Source: WRCA01 sp964587855
GTDB lineage: Bacteria; Pseudomonadota; Alphaproteobacteria; Rs-D84
Assembly (NCBI GenBank): GCA_964587855.1
Contig: CAZPLT010000001.1
Coordinates: 1 to 64,000, forward strand
DNA length: 64,000 nt
Direction: 5' to 3'
The notes below the pieces were generated by a model. It was not told the origin of the DNA. It made no database searches and saw only the letters and a program-made list of their open reading frames with translations. Each line of letters opens with the position of its first letter. Positions within the stretch are counted from its first letter, which is position 1. The translations under genes were made by a program, and so were the position numbers. Positions 43,052-52,615 of the stretch are shown one piece after another.

Positions 43052-43060
43052 TGATAAAAT
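43052..43060 (+). promoter_or_regulatory. Extended -10 promoter (TGATAAAAT) for the 43075 operon
   Basis: TGATAAAAT 14 nt before the ATG, with AAGAGAG as ribosome binding site. Confidence 0.55.
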
Positions 43061-43074
43061 AAAACAAGAGAGAA

Positions 43075-43932
43075 ATGAAAGATTTCAAGTCAATTTTTTT
43101 AATTGTTGGTTGCGGACTGTTGTCCGTAAATTCTTATGCTGCATGCGTGCAACAGAACTTTAATCAATGTTTGGATTCTGCCTGTGCTGTTAATATTGGA
43201 ATTAATCCAGCTGCGCGTTGTCAATTGTGTGGAACATCTGACGCTGGAACCGAAGCCAGTGGCATGACTTCATTAACTTTGGGAATGGCGGCAAAAAATA
43301 CTTTGACGGCAAAGGAATTAAAATCAGCACCTATAAATCCTGCCGAAAGATACGCATGGGCAATAAAAGAATGCGCAAAAAAAATTGATGGATGCACGAC
43401 TGATAATACGGGCGAGTATGATAAATTAATAGAGCAATCTTGTCGCGCGGCCAGTATAGAAATTCAAATGTCCAGCGCTCAAACAGTATCAAATACAAAG
43501 AAAGACCAGACAACATGTGAATCTTCGATAAATGCTTGTGTATTAAGTAATAAAAAATGTGGTGCGGATTTTTCTGCTTGTCGTGAAGATAATGATTTTA
43601 ATCGTATTTTTTCGGAATGCAGTGTTGATGCAACGGGATGCTCCCAATTTACAAATGCTATTCGTGATACTAATAAAGCAGCGCGGGATACTGCTATAAA
43701 AAATTCTGCCGCCAGCATAACAAAAATAGTTGCGGGATATAAAACTACGCGCGAAACGAAACTGGCCACGGCGCAAGCGGATTGTAAAGATAACGCTGCG
43801 TATGACACATGTGTTGAAAATGTGTGTGCTGAAAATATGAAGAATGGTTGTGGGGCAAAATATCCAAACGAAACATCAATGGCAAAACAATTGTGCAAGT
43901 TTCAAAGTATTGCCTGCGAGAGGTTAAAATAA
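43075..43932 (+). CDS. Exported Cx6C protein, first of a three-gene operon
   Basis: This 285-aa protein has a signal peptide (MKDFKSIFLIVGCGLLSVNSYAA). A variant N-terminal Cys module (CVQQNFNQCLDSAC..CQLC) matches the family with CLDxxC in place of CMDxFC. It has Cx6C units CAKKIDGC and CESSINACVLSNKKCGADFSAC, the standard paired form. It is a compact, single-round version of the large family proteins. The next gene starts 5 nt after its stop. Function unknown. Confidence 0.78.
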   Translation: MKDFKSIFLIVGCGLLSVNSYAACVQQNFNQCLDSACAVNIGINPAARCQLCGTSDAGTEASGMTSLTLGMAAKNTLTAKELKSAPINPAERYAWAIKECAKKIDGCTTDNTGEYDKLIEQSCRAASIEIQMSSAQTVSNTKKDQTTCESSINACVLSNKKCGADFSACREDNDFNRIFSECSVDATGCSQFTNAIRDTNKAARDTAIKNSAASITKIVAGYKTTRETKLATAQADCKDNAAYDTCVENVCAENMKNGCGAKYPNETSMAKQLCKFQSIACERLK

Positions 43933-43937
43933 AAAGA

Positions 43938-45149
43938 ATGAAGAAAATTATTTTTTACTCTTTATTATCTTTTATATTTGCTGGTGTTGCAAGTGCTGCT
44001 GATGTTGTTTCGCGTACAACATCTGTGACTGCCAAGTCCGCATCCAGATCTCGTCCTACGACTACTGCGACTTCGGCTCGTGCATCAACAACCGCTGTTG
44101 CAGAACCAATTATTACCGAAGTTGTTTCCGAAGAACAGGTTACTACTACCGAAGAATCTGCAGAAGAAACACCAACCATAGATTCCGAAAAAACCAATAA
44201 ATTTTCTGCGGCGTTAAATGGTCAATCTGTTGAAACCAGTGGATCATCAGATTTGAAAGACTTAATAAAAAAACAACGTTCGGCTGATGAATCTTCAACT
44301 ACTGTATCTTCGGCTGTTGTTCGCAAAATAGCAGTTACCAGCAGCAACAGAAATTCTTGCGATGAAAGTTTACGAATCTGTATGAAAGAAAAGTGTGGAG
44401 ATAATTTTAAAAATTGTGCGCTGGATACAGATTTATTATGGGGTGAAAAAATAGAATCTTGTCGCATTGCTTCGAAATGTACGGGTGCGGAATATGCCGC
44501 GTTTGCACCAGAAATTAAGGCTGACAGAGATTCATATCAATTGCTTGGTAATTTTGTAGAGGTTCAAACATGCGGCTCGGAATATAACGAATGTTTGGTT
44601 ACCGGATGCGGAACACAGTTAAATGGATGTTTGAATAAAGCGGCAGGTGATAAAGTAATTTCTGATTGTTCCAAGATTGCTGAAAAATGCAGAACAGCAG
44701 ATTCTGGATTGGCCGCGCGCGCGATGGATGTTTTGGGAACCATGCGTCAAGACGCGGAAAAGCAAGTTCCAATAGATGAAAAAGAACTTTATACATTGCG
44801 TGATAAAATGGAATCGCAATGCAAAAGTTTGGGTGCGATGCTTGATACGCGTACAATGAGTTGTGTTTTTTCAGTTGAATTTTGGCTTGCGGGTAATGGT
44901 AATCCGTATGCCAGTAAAAAATTGTATGCTGGAAAAACATTTGATTGCACCCAGGATTGGTTTGGTGTTGATGTAACAACTTATAAAGAAGATGCAGCGC
45001 GTTTAACCCGTGAACAAAAAGCCGCGACCAGTGCGTTGATGGGTGCCGGCGTTGGAACAGCAGCGGGTGTTGGATTAAATGCAGCGGGTGTTGGATTAAA
45101 TAAAGTTACACCGTCAATCGGTGCCGGTACAAGTGGGGCAGGCAAATAA
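43938..45149 (+). CDS. Exported Cx6C protein with C-terminal glycine zipper, second of operon
   Basis: The start is the ATG at 43938 (MKKIIFYSLLSFIFAGVASAA, clear signal peptide); an in-frame extension upstream overlaps the previous gene and is rejected. A 403-aa product. A long Thr/Ala/Glu linker (about 20-130) precedes paired Cys units CDESLRICMKEKCGDNFKNC and CGSEYNECLVTGCGTQLNGC, both with C-x6-C-x4-C-x6-C spacing. The C-terminus has a Gly/Ala segment with a 21-bp tandem repeat encoding AAGVGLN twice. The next gene begins 1 nt after its stop. Confidence 0.78.
   Translation: MKKIIFYSLLSFIFAGVASAADVVSRTTSVTAKSASRSRPTTTATSARASTTAVAEPIITEVVSEEQVTTTEESAEETPTIDSEKTNKFSAALNGQSVETSGSSDLKDLIKKQRSADESSTTVSSAVVRKIAVTSSNRNSCDESLRICMKEKCGDNFKNCALDTDLLWGEKIESCRIASKCTGAEYAAFAPEIKADRDSYQLLGNFVEVQTCGSEYNECLVTGCGTQLNGCLNKAAGDKVISDCSKIAEKCRTADSGLAARAMDVLGTMRQDAEKQVPIDEKELYTLRDKMESQCKSLGAMLDTRTMSCVFSVEFWLAGNGNPYASKKLYAGKTFDCTQDWFGVDVTTYKEDAARLTREQKAATSALMGAGVGTAAGVGLNAAGVGLNKVTPSIGAGTSGAGK
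45060..45101. repeat. 21-bp in-frame tandem repeat (2 copies)
   Basis: GCAGCGGGTGTTGGATTAAAT occurs twice head to tail, encoding AAGVGLN-AAGVGLN in the glycine-zipper end of the 43938 protein. Confidence 0.9.
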
Positions 45150-45150
45150 A

Positions 45151-46289
45151 ATGAAAAAAATATTTTTAATTTTATTAGGAATTAGTTTTTCTTTCTCTGC
45201 TTTTGCTATGGGTCCTTATGAGCCACAGGATAGTATTATAAATAATGTTATTTCTGATGAAAATGAAGAAACCGAAGAGTTTGATGACCCTGATATAGAA
45301 AGTAATGTAAAAAAAGCCGTAAACAAAAGTGATCAAAGCGTTATGAGCAAGGTTGTAGGCAGTGTTTCAACCGCTGCGATGGGTATTGGTGGTATGGAAT
45401 TGGCCCAGGGTTTGTCCGAACAAAAATCTGATAAAGCTGCAACTGCTGAAATGCAAAATTATTTATCAAACCTTTATTGTACATATTCAGATAAACAAGT
45501 TAAGTATGGTGTAACAGATGTAAAGATAGATGATGGTAATAATTTGGATTTGTTGCGCGAAGAATTTTTAACCAAAGCTGCCACATTAAAATATACAAAA
45601 GAACAATTGGGTCTGAAGGCTGGACTAGAATCCGAAGTGGTATTTGATGATGCCGCAACTGCTTTGTATAACAATCAGGGAACCAGTCGTGGTGACAGTA
45701 AATTTGGAAGACTCAGCGAAGCGATAATGGATGAAACAGGAAGTGATGCCCAGATAATTGCAGCACAACAGGAAAAAAGTAAGAATCGTGTAACTGGTGG
45801 TGCAATTGCGGTTGTCGGCGGTGTAGCGGCATCAATTGGTGGAAATGCACTTATAAATAGTATTGGTAATAAAGATAAAAAATCAGAAAAACAACAAATT
45901 GAACAAGAATCAGAATTAGTATCAGAAGAAGAAGAACAAATAGAAGATTCAGGACAGTATGATAATATTATATTTGTTAAGCCAACAAAAATGGAAAATA
46001 AAAAACAATCAGAACAGGTAACAGAAGAAAAAGTTGAGAAAGAAACTGAAAATACGGATTATGNNNNNNNNNNNNNNNNNNNNNNNNNNNNNNNNNNNNN
46101 NNNNNNNNNNNNNNNNNNNNNNNNNNNNNNNNNNNNNNNNNNNNNNNNNNNNNNNNNNNNNNNTCAGAACAGGTAACAGAAGAAAAAGTTGAGAAAGAAA
46201 CTGAAAATACGGATTATGTGGATTCCCCAGTGTCAGTCCCCGATGATGAATCATATCAAGTTAATGAAAATTTAGATAACATGACATAA
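45151..46289 (+). CDS. Exported acidic protein, third of operon, C-terminal repeats cut by assembly gap
   Basis: The start is the ATG at 45151 with a signal peptide (MKKIFLILLGISFSFSAFA). The protein is Cys-poor, unlike its neighbours. It has an acidic N-region, Gly/Ala segments (VGSVSTAAMGIGGMELAQG and AIAVVGGVAASIGGNALI) and a Glu/Lys/Gln-rich C-terminus. The repeat SEQVTEEKVEKETENTDY is found on both sides of a 100-N gap (46064-46163), so repeats are collapsed there. After the gap the same frame, fixed by the repeat, ends DNMT-stop at 46289. A read-through of the placeholder gap gives a false end at 46176. A terminator follows. Confidence 0.75.
46009..46218. repeat. At least 55-bp direct repeat on both sides of the gap
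   Basis: The 55 bases at 46009-46063 and at 46164-46218 are identical. The number of copies in the gap is unknown. Confidence 0.9.
46064..46163. other. Assembly gap (100 N) inside a coding repeat
   Basis: Exactly 100 N, a placeholder. For the frame on both sides to match, the true gap length must be 2 modulo 3. Confidence 0.98.
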
Positions 46290-46300
46290 AAAAATAAAAA

Positions 46301-46323
46301 ACCGCGCGAAGCGCGGTTTTTTT
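46301..46323 (+). terminator. Terminator after the 43075-46289 operon
   Basis: ACCGCGC-GAA-GCGCGGT followed by TTTTTT; an A-run on the left makes it bidirectional. Confidence 0.85.
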
Positions 46324-46330
46324 ATCTCTA

Positions 46331-47737
46331 TTATTCACCTATAAGTCTTTTATAAACTCTTTGATTTATTTTTACCGGATATTTACGTTGCATAAACGCC
46401 ATATAATCATCAGCCAAAGCGCGATTTATTAACATGTTTGCTTCTTTTTCCAATGCTGCTTGTTTATCAGCATTTGCGGCGGCTGGGATTTCTTTTTTTA
46501 CATTCAGAACATAAAAAGCATTTGCAGCGGGTACAATTGTTTTTGTTCCGATTCGGTTTGCAAAAGCCATATTTAATACTTCGGCTGGTGCACCATTTGC
46601 GCGACCAACTTTGGCTGATTGTCCACCAGATAATTTTCCACCAGCATTTAATTTAATCAGCAATTCATTTGCTTTTTTATATGCCATTTTTTCTTGTTGT
46701 TCAATTTTCCATTTCGCAATTAAATCTTTTTTAACAGATTCAAATGGAGCGTTGTGTTGTGGGGTGATATTATCAACGCGCACAATTGCAAAACCTGATT
46801 TTGTTTCAATGATTTCGCTTTCTATACCTTGGTCCATTGCAAATACATCTGTTGATGCAACGATTGTATCAGAAGATTTTTGTCCCATAGAAATTGCAGG
46901 TACAGAAACAAATTTTGCATTTGCTTTGGCAGCGGCAGTCGCCATTGATTCACCGCTGATTAAATCGTCTTCTACTTTTTGTGCAATTTTATAACCCGTA
47001 TCATAATTATCTGGCTGGCTCATTTTTGCAGATATCAAAACATAGGAAATCTTTCTGGATTCTGGAACCAGCTTTGGATTTTTCGCATATGTTTCACGTA
47101 ATTGTTGTTCGGTTGGATTTACAGATATATTAAAATCAGAAAACTTTACACTGGCAAATTCAATTTCACGAGTGGTGTATCTAGATTGATATATTGCATT
47201 GGCCATAAATTTTGGTGCTGGCATTCCCGCACTGACCCCAGACAAAACCATTCTGCGCAAAGTTTCGCTGCGAATGGAATCTGCTAATTGTTCTTCGGTC
47301 ATTTGTGCGTGACTTAAAATTACATTGAATTTTCCCAAATCGAATTTTTTATTTGTTTGGAAGGCGGGTTCAGCCTTTATAATCATGGCAACATTTGCAT
47401 CGGACGAGGTTAATCCCAAATCAATTGCTCGTTGTTGCAACATTAACTGAGTTGTCATTTGTGACAAGATTTGTTCTGAAAACGCTTTTTGGGATTTTTT
47501 GTCAGAATAGAGTTTTTTTTGCTCTTCACGACTCATTGAATTTATAATACGACCACGTTGCGCATCAAAAGATTGTATTTTAAGTGGCGCACCACCAACC
47601 CGCAGTATTGAATCATCAATACGGCTTTCCCCAAATATCCAGCTGGCTGCCCCCCAACCAACAAAGCTGAAAATCAGTATTCCCATTAAAATTTTTGCCA
47701 ATGGCTTGTCCGAAGCTTTTCTTAAATATTCTAGCAT
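46331..47737 (-). CDS. ppiD: Periplasmic folding chaperone / peptidyl-prolyl isomerase, PpiD/SurA-like
   Basis: The start is the ATG at 47737 (468 aa; MLEYLRKASDKPLAKILMG), with AAGGGG upstream. One N-terminal membrane helix (about residues 13-34) anchors a large periplasmic part with the SurA_N-like chaperone domain (GESRIDDSILRVGG, LMLQQRAIDLGLT) and a degenerate parvulin domain around 250-350. PpiD acts at the exit of the Sec translocon on secreted proteins. In this genome that would include the Cx6C family. It is divergent from tpiA. Confidence 0.85.
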   Translation of the reverse strand: MLEYLRKASDKPLAKILMGILIFSFVGWGAASWIFGESRIDDSILRVGGAPLKIQSFDAQRGRIINSMSREEQKKLYSDKKSQKAFSEQILSQMTTQLMLQQRAIDLGLTSSDANVAMIIKAEPAFQTNKKFDLGKFNVILSHAQMTEEQLADSIRSETLRRMVLSGVSAGMPAPKFMANAIYQSRYTTREIEFASVKFSDFNISVNPTEQQLRETYAKNPKLVPESRKISYVLISAKMSQPDNYDTGYKIAQKVEDDLISGESMATAAAKANAKFVSVPAISMGQKSSDTIVASTDVFAMDQGIESEIIETKSGFAIVRVDNITPQHNAPFESVKKDLIAKWKIEQQEKMAYKKANELLIKLNAGGKLSGGQSAKVGRANGAPAEVLNMAFANRIGTKTIVPAANAFYVLNVKKEIPAAANADKQAALEKEANMLINRALADDYMAFMQRKYPVKINQRVYKRLIGE

Positions 47738-47785
47738 TTTTTCCCCTTTTGGGCTAAGATAGCAAACGAAGCAGGAGAAATGCAA

Positions 47786-48481
47786 ATGAAATTTATAGTT
47801 GGGAATTGGAAAATGAATGGCACTGTTTCTGTGCTGCAAGAATTTTATGAAAAGCTGGGGAATGTTAAAACTGATAATAAGATTATAATTTGTCCTCCTT
47901 TTACCTTATTAAATACTGCCCAGGGCAGACCGAAAAATATGGATTTGGGTGCGCAAGATTGCAGTGCACATGAAAATGGGGCTTTTACTGGCGAAATTTC
48001 CGCGGCTATGATTTCGGATACTGGCGCAAAGTATGTTGTTATTGGTCACAGTGAACGTCGCACATATCATAATGAAACAAATGAATTGGTTGCCAGCAAG
48101 GCATCTGTTGCGGCGGCTAACGGTTTAATTCCTATTATATGTATAGGGGAAACAGCAGAAGATAAAAAAACAGGACGAACATTAGATGTTATCAGTCAGC
48201 AAATAAAAACATCCGTGCCTGCGGGTTTATCCGAGTTTATAATTGCTTATGAACCCGTTTGGGCGATCGGGACAGGGCAAACCCCAACCAGCGAAGATAT
48301 AGAGTCAGTACATACACGAATTGCCGCAATGACTCCGGCGCCAATATTATATGGTGGGTCAGTAAACAGTGCAAATGCATCGCAAATAATGTCTGTTAAA
48401 AATGTGAGCGGTGTTTTAGTTGGTGGGGCTTCCTTGAAATCAGAAGAGTTTTTATCTATAATAAAAAGCACAGATAATTAA
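47786..48481 (+). CDS. tpiA: Triose-phosphate isomerase
   Basis: It interconverts dihydroxyacetone phosphate and glyceraldehyde-3-phosphate. Catalytic Lys in GNWKMNG, His in GHSERR, Glu in AYEPVWAIGTG and the phosphate loop YGGSVN are all present. I choose the ATG at 47786 because AGGAG is 8 nt before it but only 2 nt before the ATG at 47780. At 231 aa it is slightly shorter than typical, mainly in the loops. grpE follows after 18 nt, so likely co-transcribed. Confidence 0.95.
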   Translation: MKFIVGNWKMNGTVSVLQEFYEKLGNVKTDNKIIICPPFTLLNTAQGRPKNMDLGAQDCSAHENGAFTGEISAAMISDTGAKYVVIGHSERRTYHNETNELVASKASVAAANGLIPIICIGETAEDKKTGRTLDVISQQIKTSVPAGLSEFIIAYEPVWAIGTGQTPTSEDIESVHTRIAAMTPAPILYGGSVNSANASQIMSVKNVSGVLVGGASLKSEEFLSIIKSTDN

Positions 48482-48499
48482 AAAGCACAGGGTATTAAT

Positions 48500-48994
48500 A
48501 TGAAAGATGAAAAAGTTATTCCGGAAACTTCTGTTGATAACAAAGAAGAAGCCGTGGTTGAAGAAGCAAATTCCAAGACAGAAGAATTACAATCAAAAAT
48601 TACAGAATTAAATGATAAATATTTACGGGCAATGGCCGAATTAGAAAATACCAGACGTCGTGCATCTATGGATGCCCAGGCTGCAGCCCGTGTTCGTGCT
48701 ATTGCAGTTGCTGAAAAATTTTTGCCATTGATTGATGCTATAAATGCAGCAACCCAGCATCAACCAGATAATAAAGATTTTGAATCTTTGATGCAGGCAG
48801 CAATAAGTGCTTTGGAAAGTGCCGGCATAAAAAAGATAGAATCTGTCGGGCAATTATTAAATCCAATGTTGCATAATGCGGTTCATATTGAAGAATCAGA
48901 CGATCCATCCGGGACAATAACCAATGAATTTCAACCAGGATATATGTTGGGGGACGTTGTTTTACGCCCAGCAGCAGTGATTGTTGCAAAGTAA
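48500..48994 (+). CDS. grpE: Nucleotide exchange factor GrpE
   Basis: GrpE releases ADP from DnaK. The 164-aa protein has an acidic disordered N-terminus, a long coiled coil (KITELNDKYLRAMAELENTRRRA, about residues 33-56) and the C-terminal beta domain ending PGYMLGDVVLRPAAVIVAK, the family signature. dnaK, dnaJ and hrcA are not in the window. No heat-shock promoter is visible directly upstream; it seems to be read from tpiA. A terminator follows. Confidence 0.94.
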   Translation: MKDEKVIPETSVDNKEEAVVEEANSKTEELQSKITELNDKYLRAMAELENTRRRASMDAQAAARVRAIAVAEKFLPLIDAINAATQHQPDNKDFESLMQAAISALESAGIKKIESVGQLLNPMLHNAVHIEESDDPSGTITNEFQPGYMLGDVVLRPAAVIVAK

Positions 48995-49018
48995 AAAACT
49001 GGCATTGCCAGTTTTTAT
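48995..49018 (+). terminator. Terminator after grpE
   Basis: AAAACTGGC-ATT-GCCAGTTTTTATTT. Confidence 0.8.
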
Positions 49019-49072
49019 TTTTCTGCTTTACTTACTTTTTAATTTTTTACTATAATTGATAAAAGAGAGAAA

Positions 49073-52000
49073 ATGTTAATGAAGCTAAAATGTTTTGCCC
49101 GTTATTTTTTGATTGCTAGCAGCATGTTATTTTTTGCTTCTATTCCTGTTCGTGCAGATTTCACCAATGCAGCCAAATTATTAACAGCAGCTCGTAATGG
49201 GGATACCAGGACAGTTGATGCTTTGGTTCGTTCAGGTGCTGATATAAACTATGTTGACAGTACTGGCTTGTCTATTGTTTGTACTGCTATCAGAAATAAT
49301 GATACTCGTACGTCTCAAATTTTACAGGCGTATGGTGCAGATGCATCAAAGTGTGATCAGCAAATAAAAAAATATAATAAAAAGCAAGCAAGTAATAAAT
49401 ATTCCACCGGATTTTTTAACGGACTTTCTACCCCACAAAATATGACATTATTGGTTGGTGGTGCGGCTGTAGCTGTTGGCGGTGTAGTATTGCTGTCTTC
49501 ATCAAGTAGTGATAGCAGTAGTAGTACTGTTGGAAATACAGGTACTCATACGGGAACAACAACAACGACAACAACGACAACAACGGTATGGTCTTTGGGT
49601 GCTTTGCCATATGGTCCATCTGGAACTAATTATGAACCTGATTTTTATAGTACTGCGGCTAATCTTCCGTACAGTGAAGATTTTGCATATATGTCAGAAG
49701 ACAATAAACAAAATTATTTATTATTAATGCATGGGTATTCACCATTGGCACGTGGATATTTGGGACAAACTACATTTCGTTTGGGTTCTACTGGTGCGTA
49801 TGCTCCGGTTGAGGTTTTAAATGCTACTGGTGGTGGACGTCCAATTTTAACTGCATTGATAACAAATAATGGAATTAATCCCACGGGCAGTGCAATACGT
49901 GGAAATATAGATTATGCAACCAGTAGTGCCGTTGATTCCACAACGTATGCCGTTGATAAATATTATAATAATGCAGCAGACGGTGGTGTAGAAAACACTA
50001 TTTTTGATTTGTCTGGGTATGGAACTGTATTTAATGATTATGCTTCTGGCACGGAATCCTCATTGGCAAAAATTATTGCTGGGTGGGAATATGGTGGTCG
50101 TGCAACAGGCGATTTTTATGGGTTTGCGCCAAACAGTCAGCTAGTAGTTTATCGTACCGGTGGTGGAAATTTATGGACCGAAGATATCAGTGGTGATGTT
50201 TTGGGTGCCGCCGATAGTGATGCTTATGATACTATTACTCTGGTAAATATAGGCGGAACAGATTATACGGCCACTTATGATGGAACCGATGGAACATTTA
50301 CTGTTGATGGGGCTTATGGATTTACAGGTACTGTTGGCGCAGATGATTTATTATATGTTGATGCAGGTGGCGGGGCAACAAATGTTTATTCTTTGGATGG
50401 CAGTGGTAACCTAGTTATTGCTGGTCAATTAACAGCCGCAGATTATTTAAACTTCCAGGCAATGTTGGATGCGGCAAATCTGGGTGGTGTTGGCAGCAGG
50501 GTTGTAAATGTAATTGCAAATTCGGCGTTGATTCAACCAATGCGCAGTATCAGTTCCGCAACAATAAACGATGCGCTGGTATTAACTTCAGCTGGGACAA
50601 CTACTTCTGCGAAACAGCAAATATTTCTAAATTTATTAAATTATTATTATAATCAAAATACATCTGATACATCAATACCTGGAAATGACGCGGGTAATTT
50701 ATTTGGTGGTATGGGCAGCAGTTGGTCGCCAATTTTAATCTTTTCAACGGGTGAATTTAATTGGGGATTGGGCGAAGGAGAAAGCTTAAGCATTCTGGAT
50801 GCAACATTTGAAAATATGGCCCCATCTTTATGGAGTAATCTAAATCATTTATTTATGTCAGTTGTTGCTGTTCAGACCGAAGACGGGACAGATAATGTTT
50901 CTTCTGTTACTGGATTAAGTACTACACTTACTGGAAAAATTACATTGTCTTCATATTTGGGGGATGATGGAAATACTTATGCTTCGCGTGCTTGTGGTAT
51001 GGCGGGCAAAGGTACCAGCAGCGTTGATCCATGGTGTTTTGCGGCAGCTGGTGGAACAGGAGAACAGGCTGTTTCAGCAATGGCTGGTGCAGTTGCCACG
51101 ATCAAGGGTGCGTTTTCGTATATGAGTTCTGGTCAAATATTTACACTGTTGGCATTGACCAGTGATGGTACTTTGCTTGCTGCATCTAATACTAATGGCA
51201 CACCTCAAACCGAGGCTGAATTGATAAGCTATTTACAAGCTAAATATATATTGCCGCCTGAATTCCAGGCACGTGTTGATGGTGGCGAAGATTATTTGAA
51301 TGTTTTTTCCGAAGTATACGGATATGGTTTAGTAAACTTGGAACGCGCAACTACACCAAGTACAAGTATTTATTATGCAACAGGGACATCTACGATTGGC
51401 GCTCAATGGCGTTCGGCCAGTGCCAGCACATTTAATTCAACTGTGTTTTCTTTATCTGGGGCATTTGGTTCCCGCAATGCTTCTTTATCATTGCCTGTGT
51501 GGGATACATTGGAATCGGCGGATGGCAGCTTAACATTACCCCGAGTTTTCGAAAGTGATTTTGGATTATCCAGCGGTCGTCGCGGCATTTTCTTGACCGA
51601 TGTTTTGGGTGATTTTTCAACAGAAAAAAATAATAATGTTGAACAAACAATGAATGGTTTTTCAACCAGTATGAAATTATCAGAATCAAACAGAACTTCT
51701 AATATGAATGGACTGGATGAAATGTCATTTGGATACGAATCGGGCGATTGGAAATTTAATGCTGAATATAAACATCATTTGAATGATTCGGATAATGTTG
51801 TATTGCGTGGTGATGGTTCTAATCCTATTTTATCATTGGCATCTGATGCAGTATCATCAAGTGTATGTTTTGGCAGTGGTGCATGGAATTTTGGTATGAA
51901 GGCGTTTAGTGGAAAAGTTACTGATGAACAATTGTTGGAATATGATCCGGTAATTTCCGGAACTTATGAATCACAAAAGCTAGGGTTTATCCAGGGTGGC

Positions 52001-52591
52001 GAGAGTTCGATTGGTTACAAGGGTAATAAATTTGCATTAAAAACTTCTATGGGAACTGTTCACGAAAACAATACAATATTGGGTACTTATTCTGATGGAT
52101 TAATGGGATTGGGTGGTGGTGATACAATTTATATTGATTCCATCGCAATGTTTGCACCAACCGATTCGTTCAGTTTAACTGCGCGTGCAACTTTTGCAAA
52201 TACCAGTGCAAATCCAAATGGTGATGTAATTTTGGGATTATCAGAAATTCAATCAGATGCATTTGCGGTATCTGCTGATTATAAAAATTGGTCATTTGCG
52301 ATTACACAACCTTTGGCGGTAAGAAAAGGTAATATGGAATACGCAACAATGGATTATGAAATTGTTGAAACTCCTGGTGGGTACGAGCTGAATACAACCC
52401 CGTACATAGCAAACTTTGATTTGGCGCCAAATGTACGTGAAACCAGATTTTCTTTGGCATATCGCACCAAACTGGGTGCAATGACAACTGGGGCACTTGG
52501 ATTTGTTTATCGTGTTAATCCGGACAATACGGATCAATTTGGTAATGAATCTATATTTATGTTGAAAATAAAGCATTCTGTTGGCATTTAA
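49073..52591 (+). CDS. Ankyrin/subtilase-like autotransporter with apparently lost catalytic triad
   Basis: This 1172-aa protein has a signal peptide (to about residue 28) and then ankyrin-type repeats (AARNGDTRTVDALVRSGADI, then TAIRNNDTRTSQILQAYGAD). A Gly/Val hydrophobic patch and a Ser/Thr tract with ten Thr in a row (about 163-172) follow. The middle matches S8-peptidase autotransporters in layout (IIAGW, YGFAPNSQLVVYR, GYGLVNLERAT). At the Asp, His and Ser sites I see T264/N265 (ALITNNGIN), S325 (SGTESSLAKIIAG) and G663 (GTGEQAVSAMAGA), so it should be proteolytically dead. The last 250-300 residues look like a beta-barrel, though the final residue is Ile, not aromatic. The start is the first ATG; a second lies 2 codons on. 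Confidence 0.75.
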   Translation: MLMKLKCFARYFLIASSMLFFASIPVRADFTNAAKLLTAARNGDTRTVDALVRSGADINYVDSTGLSIVCTAIRNNDTRTSQILQAYGADASKCDQQIKKYNKKQASNKYSTGFFNGLSTPQNMTLLVGGAAVAVGGVVLLSSSSSDSSSSTVGNTGTHTGTTTTTTTTTTVWSLGALPYGPSGTNYEPDFYSTAANLPYSEDFAYMSEDNKQNYLLLMHGYSPLARGYLGQTTFRLGSTGAYAPVEVLNATGGGRPILTALITNNGINPTGSAIRGNIDYATSSAVDSTTYAVDKYYNNAADGGVENTIFDLSGYGTVFNDYASGTESSLAKIIAGWEYGGRATGDFYGFAPNSQLVVYRTGGGNLWTEDISGDVLGAADSDAYDTITLVNIGGTDYTATYDGTDGTFTVDGAYGFTGTVGADDLLYVDAGGGATNVYSLDGSGNLVIAGQLTAADYLNFQAMLDAANLGGVGSRVVNVIANSALIQPMRSISSATINDALVLTSAGTTTSAKQQIFLNLLNYYYNQNTSDTSIPGNDAGNLFGGMGSSWSPILIFSTGEFNWGLGEGESLSILDATFENMAPSLWSNLNHLFMSVVAVQTEDGTDNVSSVTGLSTTLTGKITLSSYLGDDGNTYASRACGMAGKGTSSVDPWCFAAAGGTGEQAVSAMAGAVATIKGAFSYMSSGQIFTLLALTSDGTLLAASNTNGTPQTEAELISYLQAKYILPPEFQARVDGGEDYLNVFSEVYGYGLVNLERATTPSTSIYYATGTSTIGAQWRSASASTFNSTVFSLSGAFGSRNASLSLPVWDTLESADGSLTLPRVFESDFGLSSGRRGIFLTDVLGDFSTEKNNNVEQTMNGFSTSMKLSESNRTSNMNGLDEMSFGYESGDWKFNAEYKHHLNDSDNVVLRGDGSNPILSLASDAVSSSVCFGSGAWNFGMKAFSGKVTDEQLLEYDPVISGTYESQKLGFIQGGESSIGYKGNKFALKTSMGTVHENNTILGTYSDGLMGLGGGDTIYIDSIAMFAPTDSFSLTARATFANTSANPNGDVILGLSEIQSDAFAVSADYKNWSFAITQPLAVRKGNMEYATMDYEIVETPGGYELNTTPYIANFDLAPNVRETRFSLAYRTKLGAMTTGALGFVYRVNPDNTDQFGNESIFMLKIKHSVGI

Positions 52592-52615
52592 CACTTGCGC
52601 CGAAAACCCTATTTT

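Noticed and set aside
46064..46176. Protein end read through the second N-run
   Set aside because: The placeholder length puts the right flank in the wrong frame; the repeat fixes the correct frame, ending at 46289.
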